Positions 53,402 through 63,061 of a DNA stretch of 64,000 nt are shown here, in pieces (the first letter of the stretch is position 1; every line of letters starts with the position of its first letter). This stretch comes from Celerinatantimonas sp046054165. GTDB lineage: Bacteria > Pseudomonadota > Gammaproteobacteria > Enterobacterales > Celerinatantimonadaceae. Location of the stretch: positions 62,001 to 126,000 of the forward strand of contig NZ_JBFNXK010000008.1 of the NCBI RefSeq assembly GCF_046054165.1. The letters are read 5' to 3'. Both the position numbers and the translations under genes were made by a program. A model generated the notes under the pieces. It saw nothing but the letters and a program-made list of their open reading frames with translations, searched no databases and was not told the DNA's origin.

Positions 53402-54550
53402 ATGAGTAGCACATTTTATATTCCTGCCGTTAACATTATGGGCGAAGGCGCTTTAAAAGATGCGGCACAGCAGATTGAAAACCAGGGTTTCAAACATGCA
53501 CTAATTGTCACCGACCCTGGAATGACTAAATTAGGTGTTGTTGCACAGATTCAGACTTTACTTAAAGAGCATAATGTTGAGAGTCGGGTTTATGATGGTG
53601 TTCAGCCTAACCCAACTGTGAGCAATGTGAATGCAGGTCTGGATATTCTGAATGAACATGAATGTGACTGTGTGATCTCACTGGGTGGTGGTTCTTCTCA
53701 CGACTGCGCTAAAGGTATTGCTTTAGTCGCTACTAACGGCGGCCATATCTCTGACTATGAAGGTGTCGATGTTTCTAAAAAACCTCAATTGCCTCTAATC
53801 AGTATCAACACCACTGCCGGTACAGCTTCTGAAATGACTCGTTTCTGCATCATTACCGACGAAGAACGCCATGTAAAAATGGCAATTGTTGACCAAAACG
53901 TCACGCCGGTTCTGTCTGTAAACGATCCAAAACTGATGGCGGGGATGCCTCCATCATTGACCGCAGCTACCGGGATGGATGCTCTGACTCATGCCGTTGA
54001 AGCTTATGTTTCAACAGCCGCAAATCCAATCACTGATGCTTGTGCCATTCAAGCTATTGAATTGATCCGTGACTTCCTGCGTGAAGCCGTTCATAACGGT
54101 AGCAATATGGAAGCTCGTGAGCAGATGGCTTACGCTCAGTTCTTAGCGGGTATGGCATTTAACAATGCATCTTTAGGTTATGTTCATGCCATGGCTCACC
54201 AATTGGGTGGTTTCTATGACCTGCCACACGGTGTTTGTAACGCAGTATTGTTGCCTCATGTCCAACGCTACAATGCTCAGGTTGCTTCACCTCGTCTGAA
54301 AATTGTTGCGAAAGCCCTAGGTGTCGATGTTGAAGGCATGAGTGATCAAGACGGTGCAGCAGCAGCCATCAAAGCGATTGAAACACTGTCTAAAGATGTC
54401 AATATTCCAGCAGGGCTGACTGAACTCGGCGCTAAAGAAAGTGATTTTGATATTCTAGCCGACAATGCAATGAAAGATGCTTGTGGTTTAACAAATCCCA
54501 AACAGCCTACCCATGATGAAGTCGTAGCTATCTTCAAAGCTGCCATGTAA
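53402..54550 (+). CDS. Iron-containing alcohol dehydrogenase (AdhB/YiaY-like)
   Basis: 382 residues, as in Zymomonas AdhB and E. coli YiaY. It has the NAD-binding GGGSSHDCAKG segment, the GTASEMTRFC loop, the metal ligands in GMDALTHAVEAY (Asp, His) and the two later His residues in HAMAHQLGGFYDLPHGVCNA. It reduces aldehydes to alcohols or oxidises primary alcohols with NAD(H). Codon choice looks biased to preferred codons, suggesting strong expression. It has its own terminator. Confidence 0.94.
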   Translation: MSSTFYIPAVNIMGEGALKDAAQQIENQGFKHALIVTDPGMTKLGVVAQIQTLLKEHNVESRVYDGVQPNPTVSNVNAGLDILNEHECDCVISLGGGSSHDCAKGIALVATNGGHISDYEGVDVSKKPQLPLISINTTAGTASEMTRFCIITDEERHVKMAIVDQNVTPVLSVNDPKLMAGMPPSLTAATGMDALTHAVEAYVSTAANPITDACAIQAIELIRDFLREAVHNGSNMEAREQMAYAQFLAGMAFNNASLGYVHAMAHQLGGFYDLPHGVCNAVLLPHVQRYNAQVASPRLKIVAKALGVDVEGMSDQDGAAAAIKAIETLSKDVNIPAGLTELGAKESDFDILADNAMKDACGLTNPKQPTHDEVVAIFKAAM

Positions 54551-54583
54551 TCGACGTTCATTCTTAAAAAAATGATTTAAGCA

Positions 54584-54613
54584 TAAAAGGCTACTGATTT
54601 TAGTAGCCTTTTT
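54584..54613 (+). terminator. Rho-independent terminator of the alcohol dehydrogenase
   Basis: AAAAGGCTACT and AGTAGCCTTTT form an 11-bp stem with a 6-nt loop and a T run, 34 nt after the stop. Confidence 0.92.
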
Positions 54614-54755
54614 TAAATCCTGAAAATATTAAATGATATAGATCATTGTCTTCGCTAACTAATAATTTTTCAATTACTAATCAATTGATTTATCTATGAA
54701 TAAATATATAGAATTCGCTTCCTTTTAAAATAATGAGTTATAGCGGATTTTAAAT

Positions 54756-55265
54756 ATGAAAAAACTATGGACAGTAGTTACCCTAGCCTGCTTTTTACTA
54801 AGTGGATGCGCCACAATTGTGGGTGATAAAACACAGGTCGTGACCATTTCAAGTACCCCCGGTGATGCAAAAATTTCAGTTCGAGATGAATCGAGCCAGG
54901 AGGTCTATGCCGGACGAACTCCATCCACCATAACCCTTAAAAAAAGTAACGGAAACTACTGGGGCAAAAAAAGCTATATCGTAACCATTAGTAAATCGGG
55001 GTATGAGCAGCAAACGATACAACTCAGCGCTCACGCCAATGGGTGGTATATCGCAGGAAACTTAGTCTTTGGAGGGCTTATTGGCTGGTTTATTGTTGAC
55101 CCATTCAATGGCGCGATGTATACGTTATCTCCTGACGTTGTCAACACGACACTACATAGCAATCAAAACTTATCTAAAACATTCCAAAACAATGATGGAT
55201 TACGTATTGTCTTAGTTAAAGATGTTCCAAAATCCTTACGTCAAAAAATGACCCCCGTACTCTAG
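54756..55265 (+). CDS. PEGA-domain lipoprotein of unknown function
   Basis: 169 residues. A lipoprotein signal ends LLSGC at residue 18. A PEGA-like beta domain follows (VVTISSTPGDAKISV, TPSTITLKKSNG, YIVTISKSGYEQQTIQL). A hydrophobic stretch (about 97-112, WYIAGNLVFGGLIGWFIVDPFNGAMYTL) is conserved in such lipoproteins. It probably sits in the envelope. It stands alone. Confidence 0.82.
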   Translation: MKKLWTVVTLACFLLSGCATIVGDKTQVVTISSTPGDAKISVRDESSQEVYAGRTPSTITLKKSNGNYWGKKSYIVTISKSGYEQQTIQLSAHANGWYIAGNLVFGGLIGWFIVDPFNGAMYTLSPDVVNTTLHSNQNLSKTFQNNDGLRIVLVKDVPKSLRQKMTPVL

Positions 55266-55318
55266 AACCGATTAACCTTTCATCATTGAATGTTGTTCAG
55301 ATTAAACATATTTTGAAC

Positions 55319-55363
55319 AAGGCGCTCTGTAACGCTTAATGCGCGAAACGAGCAGAGCGCTTT
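55319..55363 (+). terminator. Hairpin after the PEGA lipoprotein
   Basis: AAGGCGCTCTG and CAGAGCGCTTT form an 11-bp stem with one G-T position and a 23-nt loop; a weak T-rich tail (TTTCTATT) follows. The left side is part of the AACAAGGC repeat family discussed in findings. Confidence 0.6.
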
Positions 55364-55459
55364 CTATTCCTATCGTATTAAGTTAAAACCACATCTTTCA
55401 TATAGTGGTAAAATTGAATTAGGCGTAGCATAAATAATCTTTATTTATTTAAGCCAAAC

Positions 55460-56608
55460 ATGACGACTTCGATCCATTTAGAACCGGCAACCACAGCGCA
55501 TCTGAATGCCCTACTTAATATTGAATATCAATGCTTCGAGAGTGACCGTATTTCCAAACGCAGCTTCCAACGCTTCATTCACTCCAGCCATGCCGATCTC
55601 CAAATTGCTATCCATGAAGGAAAATGTGTTGGGTACGCTCTGGTACTCTATCGCCGTGGCACATCGCTCGCTCGGCTCTATTCGCTGGCCGTTCTCTCCC
55701 AAGTGCAACATCAAGGGGTTGGTCTCGCTTTAGTCAAACGGATCCAAAACAACGCTCAACTTTATGGCTGTCATTTTTTACGCCTAGAAGTAGATTGCAA
55801 TAATCAAGCAGCAATTCATCTGTATCAGAAACTGGGATTTCATGAAATAGACACCCTTCCGGGTTATTATGAAAATGGTAACGATGGACTACGTATGGAA
55901 AAACCACTGCAACGTAGTGCTCCAGACTATCCGTCCCGCCCCTATTACGCGCAAACCACACCGTTTACCTGTGGACCGGCCAGCTTAATGATGGCCATGC
56001 AGGCACTCGATGCAACCCACCTCATGACACGTCAGCAAGAACTACAAATCTGGCGAGAGGCCACCACCATTTATATGACTTCCGGACATGGAGGATGTGC
56101 TGCAGAAGGGTTAGCCCTTGCTGCTTGGCGGCGTGGATTTCAAGTCAGTCTATTTACCAATACCGTCGAAACCCCATTTATCGATGGAGTTCGTTCCGAA
56201 GATAAAAAATCGGTTCTCAAACTGGTTCACCAAACTTTTTGTGAAGAGTTGGCTCAAACCGATGTAAACATTTATCACCAAGCGCTCGATGTCAATTCAC
56301 TTTTTCAATATCTGACCCAAGGTGCAGTGGCCTTAACGCTCGTCAGTACCTGGCGCCTAAACCGCAACAAAGCTCCTCACTGGGTCATGGTAGCACATGC
56401 TGATACCCAGCATCTGTATCTGAATGATCCAGATTTCGACACGGATCGCCGTCTAACGCCCACCGATTTGATCCAAATGCCCATCACTCCAGAAGAATTC
56501 CGGGCTATCAGCCAGTTTGGCCGTTCCCGAATGCAAGCTTCGATTGTGATCCAATGTTCGCCCAAAAAATCAGTTGCCCATTCAACGAGGGCTGTTGACC
56601 TTTCATGA
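55460..56608 (+). CDS. Fusion of RimI-like GNAT acetyltransferase and C39-like peptidase
   Basis: 382 residues. Residues 1-150 are a GNAT domain (LYSLAVLSQVQHQGVGLALVKRI for the acetyl-CoA loop). Residues about 160-370 are a papain-like C39-type domain with nucleophile Cys in QTTPFTCGPASLMMAM and His in HWVMVAHADTQ, then Asp in NDPDFDT. Genes of this architecture usually neighbour RimK-like ATP-grasp ligases in peptide-tagging loci; none is here. Substrate unknown. Both active sites look intact. Confidence 0.86.
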   Translation: MTTSIHLEPATTAHLNALLNIEYQCFESDRISKRSFQRFIHSSHADLQIAIHEGKCVGYALVLYRRGTSLARLYSLAVLSQVQHQGVGLALVKRIQNNAQLYGCHFLRLEVDCNNQAAIHLYQKLGFHEIDTLPGYYENGNDGLRMEKPLQRSAPDYPSRPYYAQTTPFTCGPASLMMAMQALDATHLMTRQQELQIWREATTIYMTSGHGGCAAEGLALAAWRRGFQVSLFTNTVETPFIDGVRSEDKKSVLKLVHQTFCEELAQTDVNIYHQALDVNSLFQYLTQGAVALTLVSTWRLNRNKAPHWVMVAHADTQHLYLNDPDFDTDRRLTPTDLIQMPITPEEFRAISQFGRSRMQASIVIQCSPKKSVAHSTRAVDLS

Positions 56609-56732
56609 TTAGTTTTGCAGCCATCTTAAGCTTGATTGAAGCAAGGCAAACTAATGTACCGTGTCATCACCACGACCAACAACATCGAACACGGCACCTA
56701 TCAGGGTCAAAGAAATAACAAACTTGAGATCA

Positions 56733-57821
56733 TCAGTTTGACTGAGCCAGAGCATCGACTCGCCGACAAGCGTCAGATAGCATTTCGACACTCACAGGAA
56801 AAGGCAATTGCTGCATATCCGGCGTATCGATCGCCTCACGCAGCACTGCATTCCATTCCTGTTCCGTCCAGTCATTTTTAATCATGGCCAACTGGGTTGG
56901 AATACCACAAACTTTAGCCAGAGCAATCGCATCCAGAAGTTCGGTATCGGAGCGTTGTTCTAGCGCGAGTAACACCAAGTTACCGTAGCCGACCAACAGA
57001 CCATGGCCAAATTCACGCACTTCATCATTTACGGTAAATCCTTCATATAGACCGTGAGCCGCAGTTGCATGCGCACCACTAGCCAAAATAGAAGTCATCC
57101 CCGCATAGAGCACGATGGCATCGGTCACCTGTTCCAAGGCCAAATCAGATTGGCGAGCATCAAGAGCCGCACACGCTTTTTTACCATAGGTATTAATCAA
57201 CCGGAAACACAACTCGCTATTAAAAGATGTTAATTGCGGAGCCCCCATTAAATCAGCCGGCTCATGTTTCAACGAACGATATTCATACCATTTGGCTAAA
57301 GTATCTCCCAGTCCGGCAGACAACCAGCGTAATGGCGATTCAGCTAAAATTTGAGTATCCACTAATGCCAATTCAGGCGCTTTAGGCAAGTGATAAAGAT
57401 CTGAAAAATGACCATCATCTAAATAGCGAATCGTCAACGGGGTCACGGCCGCACAGGTAGCAATAATGGTAGGCACCGTAATCAAAGGCAACCCCGTAGC
57501 CACCGCAACCGCTTTGCCGGTATCCAGAGCCTTCCCTCCACCGACAGCGACCAAAACATCCGCCTGTTCATCTGTGGCCTGTTGCGTTAGGCGATCAATA
57601 TGACTTTGAGTACAGGCGCCACCAAACCAGTGATAAGTCGTATTTGGCATTGGGGCCACGTGTTCAGCTAAAACCGATAAAGCCGTTTTTCCCCCTAACA
57701 CCATAATTTTAGAACCGAATTTCTGACAATATTGGGGTAACTTTTGAATGATTCCAGCTTCACGAATATACCCCGCCGGGAAATGAGCGGTGATGGAGCT
57801 AGGCGCTAATGTCGATTCCAT
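56733..57821 (-). CDS. hcxA: Hydroxycarboxylate dehydrogenase A (YbdH-like)
   Basis: 362 residues, exactly YbdH length, from the ATG at 57821 (AGGAGAA upstream). It belongs to the iron-containing/GldA fold: VAVGGGKALDTGKAVA, TVPTIIATCAA, the metal-ligand set in LGDTLAKWYE, GAHATAAHGLYEGF and REFGHGLLVGYGN. E. coli HcxA reduces 2-oxo acids. In E. coli it lies next to ybdL; here it is about 6 kb from the ybdL-like gene, perhaps with linked functions. Confidence 0.9.
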   Translation of the reverse strand: MESTLAPSSITAHFPAGYIREAGIIQKLPQYCQKFGSKIMVLGGKTALSVLAEHVAPMPNTTYHWFGGACTQSHIDRLTQQATDEQADVLVAVGGGKALDTGKAVAVATGLPLITVPTIIATCAAVTPLTIRYLDDGHFSDLYHLPKAPELALVDTQILAESPLRWLSAGLGDTLAKWYEYRSLKHEPADLMGAPQLTSFNSELCFRLINTYGKKACAALDARQSDLALEQVTDAIVLYAGMTSILASGAHATAAHGLYEGFTVNDEVREFGHGLLVGYGNLVLLALEQRSDTELLDAIALAKVCGIPTQLAMIKNDWTEQEWNAVLREAIDTPDMQQLPFPVSVEMLSDACRRVDALAQSN

Positions 57822-58155
57822 GAAATTCTCCTGCATCGTTATTCTTGTTGATCAACTCTCGTAATCTACTCTATCCCAATTACCTTGACGAGTCTCAAGC
57901 ATACTTTTCAGTACCGCAACTATGAAACACACAGTAGAGATCCGATATGGGGCAATGTGGCGCACCATTATCAAACAAATGCACAAATATAGGACATTTA
58001 AACAGACTTAAAATAGCAATAACCAGCCATTCTATTCAGCGCAGCTAGCGTTCCTGTATATACAATCACCACTCCGGCGATTGGCATAATTACTGCTTGA
58101 TTTTGCAGTCTATTTCAAGGCCGCACCACGGGTCTTCACATAAGGGAGTATGTTC
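57822..58155. other. Divergent promoter region between hcxA and the ABC importer
   Basis: About 330 bp with no credible ORF. Presumed to hold promoters for both directions; I see no clear operator. Confidence 0.4.
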
Positions 58156-59115
58156 ATGCCATATCACCATTCGTTACGTCAGGCATCTAAAGTTCTGGCT
58201 GTTCTGGGGTTAGTGACTCTTAGCTCTTCCGTATTGGCCAATACCAAAGTCGCTATTGGTATTTCAGGCTGGACAGGATTTGGTCCACTCGTTCTGGCTC
58301 AAAAAGAAGGCTTGTTTGCTAAACATGGTGTCGATGTCGACATTCAGATGATCCCTCAAAAAGATCGGCTGTTAGCCATTGCATCCAACTCGCTACAATG
58401 TGCTGCAACCACTATTGAAACTTATATTCCGTGGAATTTAAGGGTCCCCATCAAACAAATCGTCATGCTGGACAAATCTTATGGTGCTGATGGTTTAGCG
58501 GCTCGAAATGATATTAAATCATTTAGTGACTTGAAGGGAAAAACAGTTGCCGTTGATGCCAAAGGGACAACATCCTACTTCGGTTTAGCCTGGATGCTCA
58601 ATGAAAACCATATGAGTATGAGCGATATCAACGTCAATATGCTTTCACCCAGCGCCGCTGCGCAGTCTTTCGTTGCCGGCCAAAACGATGCGGCTATGAC
58701 TTATGAACCCTATCTGTCGAAAATCCGTGAGGCACCACAGCAAGGACATATTCTAGCCACAACGCTCGATTATCCCATGGTCATGGATTCTTTAGGCTGC
58801 CAGACCAGCTGGTTGGAACAGCATCCTGAAGCAGCTAAAGGTTTGGTTGAAGGCTATTTTGACGCGTTAGAAATGATCCATAAAGATCCGAAAAAATCCT
58901 ATGCCATCATGGGCTCTGTCGTCAAACAAAGTGGTGAAGAATTCGAAAAATCAGCCGCCTACCTCCGCTGGCAGGATCGCTCAGATAACAAACAATTCTT
59001 CCAAGGCGTATTGCAAAACTTTACGCGTAAAGCCGGTGATTTGATGCTGAAAAACAAATTAATTCCTAAATTACCAAATTTACAAGGGTTGTATGATGGC
59101 CAATACGTACAGTGA
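58156..59115 (+). CDS. ABC importer periplasmic binding protein, taurine/nitrate/sulfonate (NMT1/SsuA) type
   Basis: 319 residues from the ATG at 58156, which has GGGAG 7 nt upstream (an ATG two codons earlier is too close). A signal peptide ends near residue 28 (SSVLA-NT). The fold is NMT1/OpuAC-like: FGPLVLAQKEGLFAKHGVDVDI, KGKTVAVDAKGTTSYFGLAW, AAMTYEPYLSKI. Ligand is not determined; sulfonates, nitrate or thiamine precursors are family substrates. First gene of a complete three-gene importer. Confidence 0.9.
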   Translation: MPYHHSLRQASKVLAVLGLVTLSSSVLANTKVAIGISGWTGFGPLVLAQKEGLFAKHGVDVDIQMIPQKDRLLAIASNSLQCAATTIETYIPWNLRVPIKQIVMLDKSYGADGLAARNDIKSFSDLKGKTVAVDAKGTTSYFGLAWMLNENHMSMSDINVNMLSPSAAAQSFVAGQNDAAMTYEPYLSKIREAPQQGHILATTLDYPMVMDSLGCQTSWLEQHPEAAKGLVEGYFDALEMIHKDPKKSYAIMGSVVKQSGEEFEKSAAYLRWQDRSDNKQFFQGVLQNFTRKAGDLMLKNKLIPKLPNLQGLYDGQYVQ

Positions 59116-59950
59116 GGAAAAATCACGAGCGATGATCAATTCTAGCCATACAAACACTCAGCCGAAACGATGGGGATTAACCCCATTAAAACCAGTCAAC
59201 AGCTCCCTTAAGTGGGGGCTGGGGATTAGTTTCTTTATCCTATTTGTGGCACTTTGGGCATTCGTCTCATTCACTGGTATTGTTTCATCTACTTTTCTGG
59301 CCGATCCGATTTCCATGCTGGAAGAAGGATATGAGCTATTTACTCAATACAATTTTAGCCACGATATCATAGTCACCATTTTACGAGTACTCGGAGGGTT
59401 CTGTCTGGCCGCTGTTATTGGCGTCCCGCTTGGGATTATGATGGGTGCCTATAAAGCCATCGAGGCTCTATTGGAACCTTTTGTTTCGTTTTGTCGCTAT
59501 CTTCCTGCTTCAGCTTTTATCCCGCTACTCATTCTATGGGCTGGTGTGGGTGAACTACAAAAAATACTCATTATCTTTATCGGTTCTTTTTTCCAGATCA
59601 CCTTAATGGTCTCGGTGACCGTTAGCCAGAGCCGTAGAGATTTAATCGAAGCAGCCTATACACTAGGCTCCAGCCGTTGGGGAGTGGTGAAACGGGTCGT
59701 GATCCCGGCGAGTGCCCCAGAAATTGCTGAATCACTACGGCTAGTGCTGGGATGGTCCTGGACCTATGTCATCGTAGCAGAGCTCATTGGTTCTCAAAGC
59801 GGCATCGGACACATGATCGTCGACAGCCAGTCACTGCTGAATACCGGACAAATTATCTTTGGGATCATCACGATCGGAATTATTGGTCTCATCAGCGATA
59901 TGCTATTTAAACGTTGTAATCGCCGACTATTTGCATGGAGTCTGTTATGA
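59093..59950 (+). CDS. ABC importer permease, TauC/SsuC-like
   Basis: 285 residues with six or so membrane segments and the EAA-type loop RDLIEAAYTLGSSRWGVVKRVVIPASAPEI. The annotated start overlaps the binding-protein gene by 23 nt; the ATG at 59132 behind GAGGAAA is an alternative that would remove the overlap. It pairs with the downstream ATPase. Confidence 0.9.
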   Translation: MMANTYSEEKSRAMINSSHTNTQPKRWGLTPLKPVNSSLKWGLGISFFILFVALWAFVSFTGIVSSTFLADPISMLEEGYELFTQYNFSHDIIVTILRVLGGFCLAAVIGVPLGIMMGAYKAIEALLEPFVSFCRYLPASAFIPLLILWAGVGELQKILIIFIGSFFQITLMVSVTVSQSRRDLIEAAYTLGSSRWGVVKRVVIPASAPEIAESLRLVLGWSWTYVIVAELIGSQSGIGHMIVDSQSLLNTGQIIFGIITIGIIGLISDMLFKRCNRRLFAWSLL

Positions 59951-60732
59951 GTCAGTCACTGCTTCAGGTCAAAGGTGTCACACGCATCTTTGAAAGTGCC
60001 AAGCAAGCCCCCGTACAGGCACTCACCCCCATCCATCTGAACGTCGAAAAGAATGATTTCGTCACGATTTTAGGCCCCTCAGGATGTGGAAAATCGACTT
60101 TATTACGGATTGTTGCCGGCTTAGATACTCCTTCGTCAGGTCAGCTATACCTCAATCAAGCTCCGATTACCGGTCCCAGTGCAGATCGGGGCATGGTCTT
60201 TCAAAGTTATACACTTTTCCCATGGCTCACCGTCGCCGAGAATATTCGCTATGGCCTGACAGAAAAAGGAATGAATGCTAAACAGCAGCAGGAAATCTGT
60301 CAGTATTACCTCAATCAGGTGGGCCTGAAAGATTTTGCCGATCATTATCCCAGACAGCTATCGGGGGGAATGCAGCAACGAACCGCCATTGCACGCGCTT
60401 TAGCCAATTCGCCGAAAATGCTGCTCATGGATGAACCCTTTGGCGCATTGGACAATCAGACCCGAGTGATGATGCAAGAGTTACTGCTCAATATCTGGGA
60501 AAAAGAAAAAACAACCGTCATGTTTGTCACCCATGATATCGATGAAGCCATTTTCATGGCCAATCGGGTGGTTATTTTTAGTGCGCGGCCGGGACGAATT
60601 AAAACAGAACTAGCAAGTCCGTTTGAACATCCTCGACATTACACACTGAAAACAACACCCGAGTTTATGGCTCTAAAATCACAAATTACCGAAGAAATCC
60701 GCCAGGAAATGCTCGATGCCTTTTCGGCCTAA
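59947..60732 (+). CDS. ABC importer ATPase, TauB/SsuB-like
   Basis: 261 residues from the ATG at 59947, which overlaps the permease stop as ATGA. Walker A GPSGCGKST, Q-loop MVFQSYTLFPWLTV, signature LSGGMQQRTAIARAL, Walker B LLMDEPFGALD, H-loop VTHDIDEAIFMANR. It energises the importer. A terminator follows the stop. Confidence 0.95.
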   Translation: MSQSLLQVKGVTRIFESAKQAPVQALTPIHLNVEKNDFVTILGPSGCGKSTLLRIVAGLDTPSSGQLYLNQAPITGPSADRGMVFQSYTLFPWLTVAENIRYGLTEKGMNAKQQQEICQYYLNQVGLKDFADHYPRQLSGGMQQRTAIARALANSPKMLLMDEPFGALDNQTRVMMQELLLNIWEKEKTTVMFVTHDIDEAIFMANRVVIFSARPGRIKTELASPFEHPRHYTLKTTPEFMALKSQITEEIRQEMLDAFSA

Positions 60733-60753
60733 TGCGCGCCATCTTCAATATAT

Positions 60754-60782
60754 AGGGCTCGGTTGAATAGAGCCCTGTTTTT
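60754..60782 (+). terminator. Rho-independent terminator of the taurine-type importer
   Basis: AGGGCTC/GAGCCCT stem (9-nt loop) followed by GTTTTT, about 20 nt past the ATPase stop and just before the convergent yqgA stop. Confidence 0.85.
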
Positions 60783-61494
60783 ATCCCATAAAATGCCGCC
60801 AGAGATAAGAAAACGGCAAAACCAAAATTAGTCCTGGTAAAAAATTCACAACCGCAAAGTTCATGATCTTCGCCATCCGAAACCCGATAGCGATCATGAT
60901 AATGCCACCTACAGCGGTAAAATCAGCATACGCAAAGGCGTCCATGTAAGGCATGATCGTTTTTGCCAGAAAGAATAGAATGACCTGAACTAATAACTGC
61001 ACACTGGCGAGCATCGCAACCGCCGGACCTAAAACGATGGAAAAGATCATCGACGTCAACAGATCCATCATCGCTTTCACCAGCAACAGCTGATAACTTC
61101 CATTCAGACCTTCGGTCATCGCACCGATCACCCCTAGGCCACTAGCACCAAACAACGCAATAAGCGCCGTAAACTGCTGTGAAAACTCATCTTGAGATAG
61201 ACCGTGTGGCACCGGGAGTAACTTTTTAAAACGTTGCTGTAACCACTGAGCACCACGAGTAATTCCCGCTTCTAAAGAACAGAGTTCACCAATCGCCGTC
61301 CCCAGGATCAATGCCATCACCACCACCGGTAAAAATTTTACCTTCACGATCATATTGATACCGATCGCTATCGACGCCAGAGCAAATGTAGCAGGTAACC
61401 CTTTTTGTAAACGAGATGGAATGAAACGAGACATCGCCGATCCGAACAAACCACCAATAATAATGGCCCCACTATTGATAAATGGCCCAATCAT
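60781..61494 (-). CDS. yqgA: DUF554 membrane protein, YqgA-like
   Basis: 237 residues, close to E. coli YqgA (235), with seven or more hydrophobic segments. NSGAIIIGGLFGS near the N-terminus and GTAIGELCSLEAGI are DUF554 signatures. The function is unknown. AAGGAG precedes the ATG. A repeat-rich stretch of about 200 bp separates it from ldhA. Confidence 0.92.
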   Translation of the reverse strand: MIGPFINSGAIIIGGLFGSAMSRFIPSRLQKGLPATFALASIAIGINMIVKVKFLPVVVMALILGTAIGELCSLEAGITRGAQWLQQRFKKLLPVPHGLSQDEFSQQFTALIALFGASGLGVIGAMTEGLNGSYQLLLVKAMMDLLTSMIFSIVLGPAVAMLASVQLLVQVILFFLAKTIMPYMDAFAYADFTAVGGIIMIAIGFRMAKIMNFAVVNFLPGLILVLPFSYLWRHFMG

Positions 61495-61500
61495 AGAAAC

Positions 61501-61700
61501 TCCTTATATTCACAGCTAGGGGCTTTTGATCTTTCGTGGTTGAATGTCGCGCCAATAAAATGCGCTTTAACAAGGCACGGCTTGTAATGCCTAATCAGTT
61601 TCGCGAACAAGGCGCAGCAAAATTTGCCCCAGAAGAGAGCTGCCCGAGTCAATACCACCCCATGAGCTATCGGCAGAACACGCATTCCACCGCATAGCCC
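61501..61700. repeat. Dispersed repeat element between yqgA and ldhA
   Basis: Contains AACAAGGCACGGCTTGTAA (about 61569-61587) and GAACAAGGCGC (61605-61615), similar to 55310-55345 and to 4473-4488. A 64-codon open frame here lacks motifs and is probably a repeat artefact. It may be a REP-like extragenic element. Confidence 0.5.
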
Positions 61701-61718
61701 ACTTAAAATATGTTTTAA

Positions 61719-62729
61719 TTAATGTTGATCTGGTGCACTTTGCCGAATTTCATTTGGGGTTGATTCACCATTTAAGAGGCATCGAGCATTAGTTAAAGTA
61801 ACTGATGCAATCGCATCCAGTGCTTCCCGAGTTAAAAAGGCCTGATGACCGGTGAAAATCACATTATGACAAGCCGATAAGCGACGGAATACATCATCCT
61901 GAATCACTTCATCGGAGAGATCTTCAAAAAACAAATTCTGTTCGTTTTCATAGACATCCAGAGCGAGTCCCCCAAGGATGCCTTTTTTCAGTGCTTCAAT
62001 GGCCGCCACCGAATCAATTAATTTACCACGGCTGGTATTAATCAATACTGTTTGAGGTTGCATCAGAGCAAAAGCGTGTTGATCAATCAAATAAGTACTT
62101 TCTTGAGTTAACGGGCAGTGTAATGTAATCACCTTGCAAGATTTCAGCAATTCATCGAGATCCACATAGCGTCCACCCAACGCAATAAAATCATTATTTT
62201 GATAAGGGTCGAATCCCAGCAATTCACAACCGAATCCCTTTAAGATCCGTGCAGTGGCCACACCAATTTTACCGGTACCCACCACCCCGACAGTTTTACC
62301 GTGCATATTAAAACCAGTCAGCCCTTCCAGATTAAAGTTAGCATCCCGAGTACGTAAATAAGCTTTATGAATGCGGCGGTTCAATGTCATCAACAATGCA
62401 ATCGCGTGTTCAGCCACGGCTTCAGGGGAATAGGCCGGTACTCGAGCCACCCGAACACCCAGCCGATGCGCGGCATCGAGGTCAACATTATTAAATCCGG
62501 CACAACGCATCAACAACAACTTAACGCCATAGTCATGCAGAATTTGCAGTGTTTCAGCGCTAATATCATCATTTACAAAAGCGCACACCGCATCAGCCCC
62601 TTTGGCTAAAGCTGCAGTATTGGCCGCCAGTGCAATTGAAAAATATTCCAGTTCAAACGAAAACGCAGCATTGGCCCGCTCAAAGTATTCGCGATCATAC
62701 TTTTTGGCACTGAATAAACAAATTTTCAC
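61719..62729 (-). CDS. ldhA: D-lactate dehydrogenase (fermentative)
   Basis: 336 residues from a GTG start at 62729 with GGGAG 7 nt upstream. It belongs to the D-2-hydroxyacid dehydrogenase family: GVVGTGKIGVATARIL (NAD binding), RCAGFNNVDL, the Arg in INTSRGKLID, the Glu in the ALDVYENEQNLFF region and His in FTGHQAFLTREAL. It reduces pyruvate to D-lactate with NADH during fermentation. Confidence 0.95.
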   Translation of the reverse strand: MKICLFSAKKYDREYFERANAAFSFELEYFSIALAANTAALAKGADAVCAFVNDDISAETLQILHDYGVKLLLMRCAGFNNVDLDAAHRLGVRVARVPAYSPEAVAEHAIALLMTLNRRIHKAYLRTRDANFNLEGLTGFNMHGKTVGVVGTGKIGVATARILKGFGCELLGFDPYQNNDFIALGGRYVDLDELLKSCKVITLHCPLTQESTYLIDQHAFALMQPQTVLINTSRGKLIDSVAAIEALKKGILGGLALDVYENEQNLFFEDLSDEVIQDDVFRRLSACHNVIFTGHQAFLTREALDAIASVTLTNARCLLNGESTPNEIRQSAPDQH

Positions 62730-63061
62730 GACAGACTCCCTTTAAACTCTCAAAAGATAAAACATAAAACCTTTTTTATTAAAGGGTTATAGAATCTCAG
62801 GTATTTTCCACAGCCCTTTTGTATAAAATAACATGATTAGCAAGATCCGTGGGAAGAAACTACGCAGAGAACACAGTCCATATCGATTCAGATGCTACAA
62901 AAAAGAGCCGACAAAACAACACCGCTTTGTTACCCACAAGCCCCTTGGGTCTGATCCAATTGTAAACAAAGTTCTAGTTATGCCAATTCAGGTAAAGCAC
63001 ATAGAGGGGCGTAAAACATAGCGTTACAGTAAAATTATCTCAGTCATTCAAGGATAAAAAG
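62730..63061. other. Intergenic region between ldhA and a small lipoprotein
   Basis: About 330 bp. A 62-codon open frame lacks a ribosome site and known features, so it is not called. No structured element was seen. Confidence 0.4.

Noticed and set aside
56636..56881. 81-codon plus-strand frame
   Set aside because: Largely antisense to hcxA with no supporting features.
61491..61685. 64-codon minus-strand frame upstream of yqgA
   Set aside because: Lies within a dispersed repeat-like region; likely an artefact.
62833..63021. 62-codon plus-strand basic frame
   Set aside because: No ribosome site; composition typical of random intergenic DNA.
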